A program made the translations under genes and the position numbers. A stretch of DNA of 64,000 bases from Diaporthe sp. PMI_573 (taxonomy: Eukaryota; Ascomycota; Sordariomycetes; Diaporthales; Diaporthaceae), in assembly GCA_021399435.1 (NCBI GenBank), contig JAJTUP010000114.1, positions 1 through 64,000 on the forward strand. The letters run 5' to 3'. Below, one piece after another: positions 9,470 to 21,206 of the stretch. The notes beneath the pieces were generated by a model. The model ran no database searches. It worked only from the letters and a program-made list of their open reading frames with translations, and was not told where the DNA came from. The first letter of the stretch is position 1. Every line of letters begins with the position of its first letter.

Positions 9470-12400
9470 TTAGTGTGCCTGAGGCTTCTGGTCCATGTCA
9501 AGCCTCCCCGTTGCAATGGCAAATTTGATCGTCGCCCGTACTGCCCGCATGTCTGGTGTCCATTTGTCACCGTCAGACGCCGCCTTTCCCCCCAGGAAGT
9601 ATGATAGGTTTCCCATCTTTGTCTGTGAGCATCGCAACATGCCTTCCCGTTGCGCGGTCCATTTTGCGCAGCGGAATAGGAAGTGTTCCACTGTCTCTGA
9701 TGCTAGCCCGCATTCGCAAGTGTCCGATTCCATCGTTCCTATCTTGCATAGAAAGCTGTTAAGTCTCACCATTCCGGTGCGGAGCTTTGATAGTACGTCT
9801 GCTTCCTTCCTCTTCAGCGGGTCATATAGAGTACGGGTATGCTTGCCTGGCAGTGCCGTATCTATCTGCTTCGAGCATTTCCCGACTCTTTCTGGTAGTG
9901 TTCTTGTTTGCCGCTGCTTGGTTATCGCTAGTCTTATCCTTGTGGATCTTGCTAGATGTGGTGGCACATCTGGTCTGCATTCTCCTTCTGTGGCCTTCCG
10001 CGCTGCTGCTTTGGCTTTTGGTCCCAGCGCAAAATCCTCTTCTCCTGCTGGAACCCACAACATCCGGAGAGAGTGGCCCTCGTCTTCGAGACGCTTCATA
10101 TGGTCGTATATTTGCCGTATGATCTGTTGGCCGGATTGTTGTCGTGGCCGCCGTATGGCTTCTAGTGCGGAGCGGCTGCTCGTCATGACAGTCACATCCC
10201 GCCAGCAGAGTCCAGACGGCATACATCTCAATACCATCTCTATAGCTCCCAACTCGGCGATGTATAGGTTCAGCTCCTCCGTCAACCCGAGAGTGATGGA
10301 GTAGCTGGCCACTACCTCGTCATCTTTGTTGATCGCCGTATCTCGTACGACACCTCCCATGCCTACCATGCCCCTTCTCTGCGAGGAGCAGGTGGCAATA
10401 ACTATGCCATTCACCCTCTTTGCTTCTTCCACCGCTCTCTCCCGGTCAGGGTCGCACGACACCGGGATACGGTTCCTCCATGGCGGTAACGCGTACTCCC
10501 GAATGATCTCCATTCGTTCAGTGGCTGTTTCCCCTTGTACTTGAGCAATCCTCTGCATCGGCGATACGAATCGGCGACACACTTTCACTTTCAGTGTCGC
10601 CAACGGGTGTGTCCTGGGAAGGGTCCGGAGGTTGATCCAAAACCTTGTTGCCGCTTGCGCATGCCGTTCTTGCACCGGTTGGATGCTAGCTTCGGCCTCT
10701 GCCACCGCCGTTGCGACGGTCCGGAAAGCCCCCGTGATCGCCTGTGCTCCGACCATCTGTGCCTTGTCCAGCCAAGCAGCTTCTCTAGTTAATGCCACAT
10801 GAGTGCGCCCACACGCTGGACGCATAGTCCATGGTGGGAGCTACTGTTGCTACGAACAGTTGTCTCGCAATCCGCGGTGACAGCATCTTCAGTCTTCTCA
10901 GACACATAGCAGCCGAGAGCCCCTTTGCGGCGGCTCTAGCTATGTGTTCCTTGTACCGCAGTTTCGCGTCCATGACCACTCCCAGGATCTTGGCGCTCGC
11001 CTTGGGCTTGACTACTTTTCCTTTGATCATGAACGCTTTGTCGCTGGTACGCGCGGCGTTTCGCGTGAAATGCACGATGGTCGTCTTGTCTCCGTTGAAC
11101 GTCGCACCGCTCCGTCTTTCCCAGCCCAGTGCTTCGTCTATAATTGATTGGATGCCGGCTCGATTCTCCTCCGCTGTTGGTCCCACCACCCAGGCTGAGT
11201 AGTCGTCCACGAATGCCATCGAACCACCTCTTGCGTTGATTCTTCTCTGCACCAAATCTGCATTGAAGAACAGGAACAACACCGGCGACAGTGGTGATCC
11301 TTGCGGGAGACCTGCCTGTGGCAACTCCCGTAGCTGTGACTTGTACCCATTTACCACCACGGTGGCCATGCGTCCAGAGCAGAAGGCGTCAATCCATCTC
11401 ACCAGTCCACCAGGTATGCCTCTCGCCTTCAGCCTCTCCAGTAGTCGTTCTTTGAACACTCCGTTGTAAGCACCCTTGACGTCGAAACTGATCAGACTGA
11501 GCACCCTGCCGGCCCTCCATGCCTTGTAGATCTGCTCCTGCAGCAGTATCAGTGCTTGTTCGGCTGACCTTCGCTTCCTTGCCCCGAAGTGGTTTGCAGG
11601 CAGCAGTCCATAGCTTTCCACTACATAGGATACCCGCTCTGCAACGGCTGCCTCGAGTATCTTGCCCAGTGTTGACAGCAGGGATATCGGTCTCCATGCC
11701 TTGGCCACTGTGTAGTCTCCCTTGTCTGCTTTCTTTAGCGGGATGATCTTCGCACTCCTCCACTGGTGGGGTACCACACCGTCCCTGAGGGAAGTGTCGA
11801 AAAGGTGCAAGACACGGTATCTAACCACTGGCCAAAGCTGTTTCCACACCATTGCTGGCAGACCATCCTCTCCAGGTGCTTTCCAAGGTTTCGCTGCTAG
11901 CACTTTTTCTTCAACTTCCTCCATGATGAGGTCTGGCATGTGCACTTCCGTCCGTTGCGGTCGCTCGCCTTCATCGTCAATCTTAGCCGGCAACGGGGGG
12001 AAGAACGTGCTGAGCAGCTCCTCTGCCTGCTCCACCGTATCTTCCGTGGTGGAACCGTCTTCCCTCTTCAAAGGGGGCACCCTGTCGTCCATAACACCTG
12101 TTTCTGGTTTTAAGTACTTGGCCGCCTTCCATATGTTGACATCTTCTGCCAGGAAGTCGTCCCAGTGCAGTTTTTTCTGTTTCCGGATGGCATCATGGTA
12201 CTCCTTGGATGCTTCCTTGGCCCGTCTTTCCAGGTCGGGCCTCACTTGGCCTGCTCGCCGCTGTGCCCTGGCCTGATTTCGCCAGAATGTGTACACCCGC
12301 CGAAGTCCTGTCAAATCCTTCGTCCACCAGCGCTTCGCGTACGGTACTGGTTGTGCTCGGGGTGTCAGATCGTGGATCGCCTCGAGGACGACCCTCATTA

Positions 12401-13253
12401 ACTGGTCTGTCTGCTCCTGCACATCGACAGTCCAGGGAAGCTCTCGGAGATTTTTCTTCACCCTGGTTCTGATTGTTGTCCATGGTGCGTTCTTGAACGA
12501 CAGTCTTTCCGTGACAATCCGATCAGGCATCGCGAGATCGAACGTCGTTTGGATCGCCCGGTGGTCCGATCCGTGTTCTGTCGGGTGTATGGAGCACGTC
12601 ACCATTTCGTCTGCCAGTTTTGCCGTCGCCAGCATCAGGTCGATTGTGCTTTCCTTGTCGGGGCCTTGCCATGTCTTTGTGCCTCTCGGGAGGAGGCTGC
12701 ATAGGCCGTGCTCGTTCATGACGTCGATAATCGGTTCGGCCTCGCCTTGCCTTGCCAAGGCCACGTCGTCTCCTCCCCATAGCCGGTCGTGCTGATTAAA
12801 ATCTCCGGCCAGAATGACGTCCACCGCCATCCCTGACCTGCTCCTGAGGTCGAGGATCACCTGGTGCAGGGTATGGCATGTATTTCGAAGAGCCTGGGGC
12901 TTGCGTCCCGGCACATACACTGACACAACCAACATTATTCGGTCCGGAAGTCGTATGGCTGCTGCTGTCAAGTCCGAGGACTGTATTGGTACTTGGTCGG
13001 CCCCCAAGTCCCTATTCACCCACAACATGCTCCGGATCGGCCATCTGCCATCTCTCCAAATCGTAGGGACCATTTTAATCCATCTGGGATGCCCCATAGG
13101 GACTGTTAATAGTTTGCCGTCACCTTTCCATGCCTGTGGTTCTTGGACTGCCACAACTGCAAAATCCTGGAGTCGCGTATCGTTCATTAGGCTCTCGTGT
13201 ACCGTGTCCTGTTTTCTTACATTCAATTGGATGACCTGGAATATTCTACTCAT
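9470..13253 (-). pseudogene. LINE ORF2: AP endonuclease, reverse transcriptase, RNase H
   Basis: The start is ATG 13253 (MSRIFQVIQLNVRKQD), placed at the endonuclease N-terminus; the open frame upstream of it only shadows ORF1. Endonuclease landmarks are VVAVQEP, DVILAGDFN and STIDLMLA with HGSDHRAI. Reverse transcriptase shows WRPISLLST, FGARKRRSAEQAL, SFDVKGAYNGV, LPQGSPLSPVLF and the catalytic FVDDY near 11195-11220. The frame stops at 10785 (SVWAHSCGIN-stop). A second frame overlapping there continues ALTREAAWLDKAQMVGAQAI into an RNase H domain (GMGGVVRD, AELGAIEMVL) and a C-terminal cysteine motif (CECGLASETVEHFLFRC), ending at 9470. In relatives RT and RNase H share one frame, so this is an inactivating one-base indel. 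Confidence 0.9.
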
Positions 13254-14121
13254 GCCGAGTAGGGTAGAGTTTCGGGCAGCTGCGACTGAACGACTCGTGC
13301 GGTCCACCACAGGGTACGCACTTGGGTACCTGCGTCTGGCACTCACTATGATGGTGGTCTTCGGCAGCGCACCTCGCACATACCCGATTCTTGCTGCACG
13401 AGAAAGCCTTGTGGCCGAGCTCCTGGCAGTTGTAGCATTGTATCGGTCCAGCTCTCCGCTCGAACACGCTAGTGTACGCCGATTCACCCGCTGCAAGGAA
13501 GTAGCGTTCTTGTAGGAGTCTCCTGGCATCGCTGTTCTTGGTGAGGTATACCACCATGGATCCATATGCTTTCGCGTTGTCCTTTCGACTCAACCAGGCC
13601 ATCTTGGCAATTTGAACTTCATTCTCTTGGCCCAAAGCGTCCATCGCTCCAGGAAGGACCTTGCCTTCCTGGTCGAGAACGGCAGCACGGTTGATATTGT
13701 CAACTTTGACTGGGTACAGTTGGTCTCGGAGCACTCTTGCACCTGGAGCCTTCTTGGCCTCGATGATCGCCTTGATCCTCTTCAGTTCTTCCTCGTTCCT
13801 ACCAATCACCCTCAGGCGGTTGGTATTCCGTCCATCTTTGGTGACTGCAACACATCGCCAACTCGGCTGGTCGCTGGACATTCGCATTTCCTGTTCAACG
13901 GTTTTGCGAATCATTGCCGGTGTAGCGTCTCCAATGTGATCCTCGGGCACCCTGGATGTGTCCACTGTGCAGAACACCGGCTTTGGAGTCGCCGATCGGG
14001 CCGTAGATGGAGATTGGATGGGAGTACTAACGGGTGTCATTCTGGCCGCGTCTGCATATGTCCGGCCCGGCGATCGTGGTGCCTGAGCCTTACTCAGTGT
14101 ATCCAGCTGTAGTCGGGTCTG

Positions 14122-14147
14122 CTCCAGCTCATACATGGGCAACTTGT
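14122..14147. repeat. left target duplication and terminal inverted repeat of hAT
   Basis: CTCCAGCT (14122-14129) is the target duplication. CATACATGGGCAACTTGT (14130-14147) is the inverted repeat, matched at 17086-17103 on the opposite strand with one mismatch. Confidence 0.93.
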
Positions 14148-17103
14148 TCTGTTATTCTGTTGCTTGTTCTGTATAACTTGTTAATATTTTTTTATTCTGT
14201 TATTCTGTTATCATGTTATGGCTCTCACACTAATCTGTTATAACGGAATAACAGAATAAACAGGATAAGTGAAATAAGCTTTTTTCATTGCTTTTGTCAC
14301 ATCCAACGGGCCAAAAGGTCATACATTTCATCAAACCGGAAGGAAGGTCCTCTGCCGCTCAGAAAGGCTATTCACTGGCAGGTCGGAAGTCCGAACTTCC
14401 GGTCAGAAGTTGGTGTCACCTATCTTTCCCAAAAAGCAAGTTCTTTAACACAACGGTCCCGGAGGCCCTTCACCCTAGGTATAAGAAACCGACCTATTTT
14501 CCACTCATTAGATAGAGAGCCGAGAGCTTCTATGACAACCAATTCATCCCCGAATGTGACAGCTTTTTATCGCCCCAGACATCACAAATACCGGAAAATT
14601 TTCGTATTAAGATAGTTTTCATCTCATACCCATCATTATGGCTTCAGAAAGCGATATTTTATCGTCGATCGGCGACTCTAATTCTCAAATATCTGATCAA
14701 TTGCCTTCAAATTTCTTTTCCATTATGGATCGGCAGTATCCAGATAAGAATAAACCGCTTACCGCCGGCCGCAAACGAAAGACCAAAGGCACTGTGCTTT
14801 ATGTGTGCCGATTATGCCCTAAATGGAGTCATGGGCATCGAGCAACAGCTGTACAGCATATCAGAAACCGCCATGCTGCACAGCTTCGACCGCCGCCGCC
14901 GCCTTCGCCGATATCATCGAATCAACGCTCATTAACCGCCATGTTTGCATCTATCCCAACACCTGATAGTCTTCGGCAGGCTTTCAATCGGCAGGCATAT
15001 AATGAAGCTGTTATAGGACTGCTCACACGGCGGAGAGCTCCTTTTTCAGCTGTTGAATGGAACGAGTTGAAGGATCTCGCTTTGGCATGCAATCCGACCA
15101 TCGGTGATCAATTAATCACCTCCAGACGTCAGGCCATGCGTCACATTGCGGAAAATCACGTATTTTATAGAGATCAGATCAAAGGCAAACTAGCAATCGC
15201 GTCTTCGCCTATTTATATCTCCACCGATCTCTGGACATCGCCACATCGCCATGCTCTACTGGCTGTTTGTGCTCAATGGGTTGACCAGGATTATCAGCTG
15301 CAGAAGGCACTTCTAGGACTACCGGAATGTCGCGACAACCACTCTGGAGAGCGGCAAGCTGATCTCATTATGAGTATTCTCGAGACCTTCGGAATGATGT
15401 CAAAACTCGGCTATCACACCGGAGATAACGCTACGTCAAACGACACATGTCTGGAGTCAATAGCACGTCGATTGACTAATCTAATGATAAGCGATAGATC
15501 GACTATGACCCCAAAAAACGCCGCATCCGCTGCATCGGCCACATCATCAATCTCTCCCTTCAAGCCTTTCTTTTCGGGTCATCGAATGAAGCCCTCATCG
15601 CCGCACTTGAAGCCGCATCCGAAGGCACTAGTGAAGACCTATTAATTCGCTTCTCTCGGGCCCTCACCACCAGAAGACGTAGAGGACGTAGACGTCTCTC
15701 GAGATCGGACGTTGATGAGGACTATCTAGGGATTGAGGGCATACCTGCGCTGCGTAAACTGCACGGTCTGGCTGTTTGGACACGCTGCTCATCGCTTACT
15801 AGCCAGCTGTGGGACGATGAAGTCGGGTTGCGACTAGGGATCGATAATGAGACGCGGTGGTCTTCATGGTATCATGTCCTCGATAAGCTTTTCAAAAAGA
15901 AGGCGCATATCGTTCAATTCATGCATGAACACGAGCAGATCCTCAGAGACAATCGATTGACAGCGGCTGATTGGGATTTGCTTCAGAAAGCGTACCTATT
16001 TCTCCAACCCTTTGATGGAGCCACATTGTGCGCTGAGGGCAATAAAGCATCCCTTTCACAGTCATTATTTCTAATGGACTGCCTTCTTTCTCATTATGAA
16101 AACGAGAAGGTGAGCCATTTCATTGCGAGGTAGCGAGGACATCTCATCGCTGGTCTCAACGGCTAAGATAGATGCTAATACAATTATAGCGGCACTACAG
16201 CGCACCCGAGACACGCGATGAGCGCATGCTACATGCCATCGATATGGGCTGGTTCATTATGAATAAATACTACACCATGACCGAGGACGTTCCCGTTTAT
16301 TCCGCCGCTCTCCTTCTCGACCCTTCGAAACGAGACGCCTACATTAAGCAGAACTGGCCGGATGAGTGGTACGACAACGCAATTGGCGGAGCACAAGCGA
16401 TTTGGGAGGAAGAATACAATATTGAGCTCCCTACTAAGCCTCCGGCCGCTCCGAGCGCTGTCCCAGACTTTGTGGAACATGAGACTAATAAACTAGCTCA
16501 GTTGGCAAGGAATATGAAGGTAAAGACCGCCGGATTGCGTTGTGAGGATGATTTCATGACGTTTATTACCGCTCAACCGATAGAGATCGATTCTACGCCG
16601 CTTCAATGGTGGTGCGCATCTGAGCAGCGGAGAAGATATCCACGACTTAGCCGCATGGCCATCGCGATACTCTCCATCTCACCAGAGTCGTCCGAGCCGG
16701 AGAGAGCCTTCTCTGGGGCCCGCAGGACATGCTCATGGGATAGGTTGCGGATTAAATGTGCAAACATTGAGAGGGTAGAGTGTATAGGCAGCTGGTTGCG
16801 CGAAGGTCATATCATACCTACATCCCGCGGTGGATTTGGGTTACCGATGATATTTTCCGCATTAAAAGATGATCTTACTGATTCAGATGACGATTTAGAA
16901 GACAGGGAGGATATTGATTGATATAGAATAGAGTCGTTAAATTAATTGTTTGATTTCGTCGCCTCATTGGCCCACTATCGTGTTCCTTATCCTGTTATCC
17001 TGTTATCTTATCCTGTTATCCTGTAATCCGTATTTTTTCTTATCTTGTTGTGTTTAACATGTTAAGGGATTTCTTAACATGTTATACAGGTTGCCCATGT
17101 ATG
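14130..17103 (+). mobile_element. hAT DNA transposon nested in LINE ORF1
   Basis: A 2,974 bp element with 18 bp imperfect terminal inverted repeats and perfect 8 bp target duplications (CTCCAGCT), the hAT hallmark. Both subterminal regions carry many copies of CTGTTAT or TGTTATCC (14145-14260 and 16975-17075), probable transposase binding sites. It encodes one spliced transposase on the plus strand. Confidence 0.93.
14638..16921 (+). pseudogene. hAT transposase with BED finger, one frameshift
   Basis: ATG 14638. A BED-type zinc finger uses C57, C60, H74 and H79. The RNase H-like core starts with ISTDLWTSPHRHALL and continues with GDNATSND. Near 15499 the frame shifts: agatcgac fits a loss of four bases from agatcgatcgac. 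The next frame then reads IDYDPKKRRIRCIGHIINL through WDDEVGLRLGIDNETRWSSW. An 80 bp intron at 16110-16189 (gtgagc, gctaata branch, ttatag) joins YENEK to RHYSAPETRDERM. The last exon carries the hAT C-terminal dimerisation domain (YPRLSRMAIAILSI, SEPERAFSGARRTCSW). About 700 residues in all, the usual size. Only the single indel prevents a full protein, so the copy is young or recently active. Confidence 0.87.
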
Positions 17104-17111
17104 CTCCAGCT
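17086..17111. repeat. right terminal inverted repeat and target duplication of hAT
   Basis: ACAGGTTGCCCATGTATG (17086-17103) mirrors the left end; CTCCAGCT (17104-17111) repeats the target site. Confidence 0.93.
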
Positions 17112-17538
17112 TGTCGCAAACCTGGGTAAGCTGCTGTCGGACTTGCGATAATTCTTGTGCCATCTGGGCCGTAGTCCTAGTAACTTCCTCAGCCATGCGG
17201 TCCCTAAGCTTAGCAAACTCGAGCTGAAATTCCGCCTTCATCGATTCCATTCTCTTATTGAAATCTTGTTCCAGGAGTCGTTTTAGGCTCTGGGCAACCT
17301 CGCTCATGCTACCAGCTGCCTTAGGCGCGGCCCGTTTCTTAGCTCGGGTATGACTCGGAGTTCCCTCACTGCTCTCCTCTTCCTGCCATTCCATAGCACC
17401 TTTTTGCTGCTTGGATTCCAACGCCCTCGTCGTTCTGGTCCTTTTACGCAGGGGACGATGACATCCCCCGCCCGGAACATCCTGTTCACCTTCCATGACG
17501 ACAATGACGTCTGATGCGGGGTTCGCAACACCAGACAT

Positions 17539-18625
17539 CCACCAGTGGCCAGAATCTCCGCCAAGCGGCCACCAGGTATTTCAAAGGTTGTAAAGAAGAT
17601 AAAATATTTAGATTCGAGATCCGAAACCAATTCACCCAGCTATATGTGTCAGATGTGACGGGTAGCCAAGAGGTGTGTGCCTGAGGCATCAATATGTCCG
17701 TCATGACAAAACCAGCCCCTAACGGGAGGGGTCGCGCTAGAGAACCGAGACAAGACATGATCACAATACACACAGTGACCACCCCATCAATTGGACCATA
17801 ATTACACGTCCCATATACCTAAAAGGGTGATAATCTGACAATATGCTTCCGTACGGGAAGATGAATTGGAGCGGGGCCCCTTTAGACAAGGCTAGTGTCC
17901 ACTCGGGCAAGTGGGCGCTGGGCCGGTGCTCGGGGTGGATTAGATGTCCGGTAGGTCATGAAACATGAGTTAGGGGACCACCCAGGCATACATGACGCTC
18001 GGGGGTTCGGAAATATCTTGTGAAGGACATTTGAAGAATATTTTCGACGGGTGTCATCAGACGGCCGGTGAACTGCACCGATTGGTCCGTCTGCCGTATG
18101 CCCAGCAGCCAGATCAGGGAGACTCTCCAGCTCGGAATCGCAAACACTCCGTGATAATCAGCTGTGCAGACCGCCGTCCTGTGGTCTCGGCCTGGGTTTG
18201 TGGGGGCTGGGGCCCTCCACCCCAGCCTATTACTGCGCAGTCATTACCGACTTGTCTCGCAACTTGACAAGCAGATCGACGCTTGGCGCCGTACCGCCAT
18301 GACCACCAAACTATTGGTCCACCAAGTCACTGGGCTGGCTTAGTGAAAATATATTGATATCAATCGAATTCGACTTTTGCATAGAATGGACCGATAACTA
18401 AAGTAGAGTATTCCACAGGTGGGTTGACGACCAACCCACTGTCGAAGTGCCCAAAATCACAGAGGGGTGGGTCCTGATCCAAAGTCGGGTTCTTTACCTG
18501 TACGACAAGACGTCAGGTCGCGGAACCGCCCTTGGCTTGGAGCCCGAGCATCTTCGGCCAGGGTGGCAAGCATCAAGCATGATTCAACCCTATGGACCCC
18601 GCAATGCTACGTAGGCTTGCTTTCA
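17539..18625. other. LINE 5' UTR of unknown length, then intergenic DNA
   Basis: No motif-bearing open frame on either strand. The LINE 5' end must lie here or at 17538, but no target duplication could be matched by eye. Confidence 0.4.
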
Positions 18626-18631
18626 ATTGTC

Positions 18632-18638
18632 TATATAA
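18632..18638 (+). promoter_or_regulatory. TATA box of the P450 gene
   Basis: TATATAA in ctatataaacacg lies about 105 bp upstream of the ATG at 18740. A CA-rich leader typical of fungal 5' UTRs follows. Confidence 0.55.
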
Positions 18639-18739
18639 ACACGAGCATTCATACCTTTGACTCCATTCCAACTACTCTTCTTCAAAGGCAACAGCACACC
18701 AGACTATAGTGTCGTCGACGAGACTTACACCCACTCGCC

Positions 18740-20445
18740 ATGATGCTTGAAAAATTACCACTAGCTAGCTGGCCAGTTGTGGCCGGCTTGGCTCTCGTCC
18801 TTCTCCTCGCATATCGACTCTGGGGCCACGGGCCCAGCGCACCTGGCCCGTTTCTTGCACGCTTCACCGACTCGTGGTTGGCGTACAGGCAAATCAAAGG
18901 GGATTTTCAGGTCGAGAATGTCGAGCTTCACAAGAAATATGGTATGCAACGTGTCCAATCCATACCTAAACATCCACAAATTTATGTGCTGTCATTAACC
19001 CCGTAACGGAACAGGAAAAATTGTGCGCCTGGGTCCAAATTACTACAGCATCGACGACCCTGCCGCCGTGAAGACCATCTACGGCCATGGCACGCAATAT
19101 CAGAAGTCTGAATGGTACGAGATCTGGAACGCGCGGCCCGACGTTGGCCGTACAAGCCTCTTCGCACTAAGAGACATCAAGCAGCACGCCAGCACACGTC
19201 GACACTACGCGAATGTGTACGCCATGTCAAGTCTCGTCAGCTATGAGCCACACGTGAACAACTGCATCGATATTTTTACCCACAGGCTGCGGATGTGCAC
19301 GAAGTCGGGTGAGACAATCGACCTTTCGAAATGGTTCCAGTACTATGCTTTCGATGTCATTGGCGAGATCACGGTGAGTCTCAATGCGGCGACAAGCTGG
19401 CATCGGGAAGCAAAACTCAGCCGTGGCAGCAGAACAGGAGCTGACCTCAACCTTCGGACAGTATTCCAAGCGCTTTGGCTTCCTGGAAAAGGGCATGGAT
19501 ATGTTTGGCATGATCAAGACAATCGGTGGCGTTCTAGATTGGAGTCACGCAGCCGGTTTCTTCAGACCCATGATCGCCCTGACAAGGTTCATGGCGGCTC
19601 GAGACAGCACTGAGGGTACCGGAAAACTCGCAGCGTTCACCATGGAACGCATCGAGCAGTCCAAGAAGGACAGCCTCAACGGCTACGACGACCCGGAGCG
19701 CCAGGCCGTCACGCAGCCCGATTTCGCGTCCAAGCTCCTCGCCCAGGCCGAGGCGGCCCAGCGCGGCGAGAAGGGGCTGGGCGACATCGCCCCGATCCAG
19801 CTGGTCATGGGCGGGTGCGTGGGCAACGTCTTCGCCGGCAGCGACACCACCTCGATCTCGCTCAACGCCACCTACTACAACATCATCAAGAACCCCAGGG
19901 TGCAGGCCAAGCTGCGCGACGAGCTCGACGGCGCCCACGCCCGCGGCGCCCTGAGCGACCCGCCCAGCTTCGCCGAGACCCAGGCGCTTCCCTACCTGCA
20001 GGCAGTCCTGAAGGAGGCGCTGCGGATGCATCCTGCGGTCGGCCTCTGCCTGTGGAGGGTCGTCCCCGCCGGCGGAGCGACGCTCTGCGGCCAGTATTTC
20101 CCAGCCGGCACCAACGTCGGGGTCAACTGTTGGGTAGCCCACCGCAACAAGGAGGTCTGGGGCGAGGACGCCGAAGAGTTCCGCCCTGAGAGGTGGCTCG
20201 ACTCCTCCGAGGAGAAGCTCAAGGCAATGAACGCAATGTACATGCCTTTCGGGCTCGGGAGCCGGACCTGTATCGGCAAGAACATCAGCCTGCTGGAGAT
20301 CTCCAAGGTGATTCCGCACCTGGTGAGGAAATTTGACGCGACCTTGATCGAGCCGTTGAGCAAGATGCCCGAGCTGCCTTCCAAGACTGCTTGGTTTGTG
20401 GGCATCAAGGATTTCAGGGTGAATGTGAAACCCAGGGCTGAGTAG
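18740..20445 (+). CDS. cytochrome P450, pisatin-demethylase-like
   Basis: Three exons encode 514 residues. Introns are 18942-19014 (gtatgc...acag) and 19374-19461 (gtgagt, gctgac branch, acag); both join in phase (KKY-GKIVRLGPNYYSIDD and GEIT-YSKRFGFL). An N-terminal membrane anchor (VVAGLALVLLLAYRLW) precedes the proline hinge APGPF. The I-helix is AGSDTTSI, the K-helix KEALRMHP (ExxR) and the PERF-type motif FRPERW. The heme loop is FGLGSRTCIG with Cys457. The sequence KTIYGHGTQYQKSEWY is typical of pisatin demethylase-like (CYP57-type) monooxygenases, ER-bound heme enzymes that oxidise plant defence compounds or fungal metabolites. The substrate cannot be read from sequence. Exon 3 from about 19660 is markedly richer in G and C at third positions than the earlier exons. 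Confidence 0.9.
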
Positions 20446-21206
20446 ATGGGGTCTCTTCACTTAACGAAAGGGCATCTTATTCTTGAGCTTTGCCCAGGTG
20501 TGTCGCATGAGACACATTGAAATTGCTATATAGTAAATAGCTGCATAGCATTTCATATAAACATACATGACGCGTGTACAATCGTTTCTCAAACGACGCT
20601 CTTTACTTAGTCTTACTCATCCCCCGGCATACTGGTATGGCTTATGTTTACGAAACAAGCAAGGCCTCGTTGTGGGCCTTTCGAGGCGCCGGACTTGCCT
20701 CGCCAGGATCCCGGGAGCCCGGTTGAGATATGGAGGTGGAGCGCTCACACCTTTTGGGATAATTAACGAGTGACGTCCTATAGCATTTCCCTGACGCACA
20801 GCCTACCAACAGGGTGGAATCTCCTAAGCCAGACAGACCTAGGTTTGACTGCAGTGCTTTGTGTCAGTATTGTCTGGCAAGATGACCAGCCCAGCAATGT
20901 CCTACTACTCACCAACCTATTGCCTCAAGACCCTAATGGCAGCATCCAAGGTGGCGATCAACTCCCCCACAAATCCACCAGTGGAGGAGTGGACACCCAC
21001 ATCCACATCCACTCAATTCAATCAACGCGTCGCCGGATGACTAATCAATTCAATTTATCTCAACAGTGGTTGAAGTGAGTTGATCTGGGTGGAGCAGGCA
21101 GGGATATGCGCGTCGTCAGGGGTACACCACACGCGTTCATGAATCCCCACGACCGCGTTCGTGTCTCGTCTTTGCACCGTTTGAGATATCTACGATCAGC
21201 AGCTTT
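20446..21206. other. intergenic; probable left flank of a hAT relic
   Basis: No gene is recognised. Short repeats of tcaattcaat and (a)catccac at about 20985-21055 resemble the subterminal repeats of a hAT and precede a transposase relic. Confidence 0.4.

Larger units (their letters stand above)
9205..17538 (-). mobile_element. Tad-like LINE retrotransposon, split by a hAT insertion
   Basis: On the minus strand ORF1 (gag-like) is followed by ORF2 (endonuclease, reverse transcriptase, RNase H), the order of fungal Tad-clade LINEs. The 3' end is placed at a (GGAT)4 run at 9205-9220, which reads as an ATCC tail in element orientation just after a gaaataaa stretch; this end point is inference. 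The 5' UTR beyond 17538 cannot be bounded. ORF1 is interrupted by the 2,974 bp hAT at 14130-17103, and ORF2 by a frameshift before RNase H. Part of ORF2 (9879-12593) is duplicated at 59926-62640. Confidence 0.88.
13246..17538 (-). pseudogene. LINE ORF1: gag-like protein with zinc knuckles, split by hAT
   Basis: The ORF starts at ATG 17538 (MSGVANPASDVIVVMEGEQD). It has a basic Lys/Arg-rich stretch and a long coiled coil (about residues 80-150, KRLLEQDFNKRMESMKAEFQ), then meets the hAT at 17103. If one 8 bp target duplication and the hAT are removed, the frame continues exactly (CDKLE joined to QTRLQLDTLSK), giving 436 residues. The C-terminus carries CCHC zinc knuckles (CYNCQELGHKAFSC, CARCAAEDHHHSEC, CVPCGGPHESFSRSC). 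The stop TAG lies inside ATGAGTAG, whose ATG starts ORF2. Gag-like ORF1 proteins bind element RNA. The frame was intact when the hAT arrived. Confidence 0.88.

Noticed and set aside
10785..10825. Programmed frameshift between RT and RNase H
   Set aside because: No slippery heptamer was evident, and in related elements both domains share one frame, so an indel is simpler.
9495..13515. Long plus-strand open frames
   Set aside because: They are antisense shadows of LINE ORF2; the minus strand has endonuclease, RT and RNase H motifs.
13254..13565. ORF2 start at 13565
   Set aside because: The first 104 codons overlap ORF1 in another frame and have no domain; the endonuclease begins at ATG 13253.
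19534..20460. 308-codon minus-strand frame
   Set aside because: Antisense to the P450 heme and I-helix motifs; open only because of high GC.
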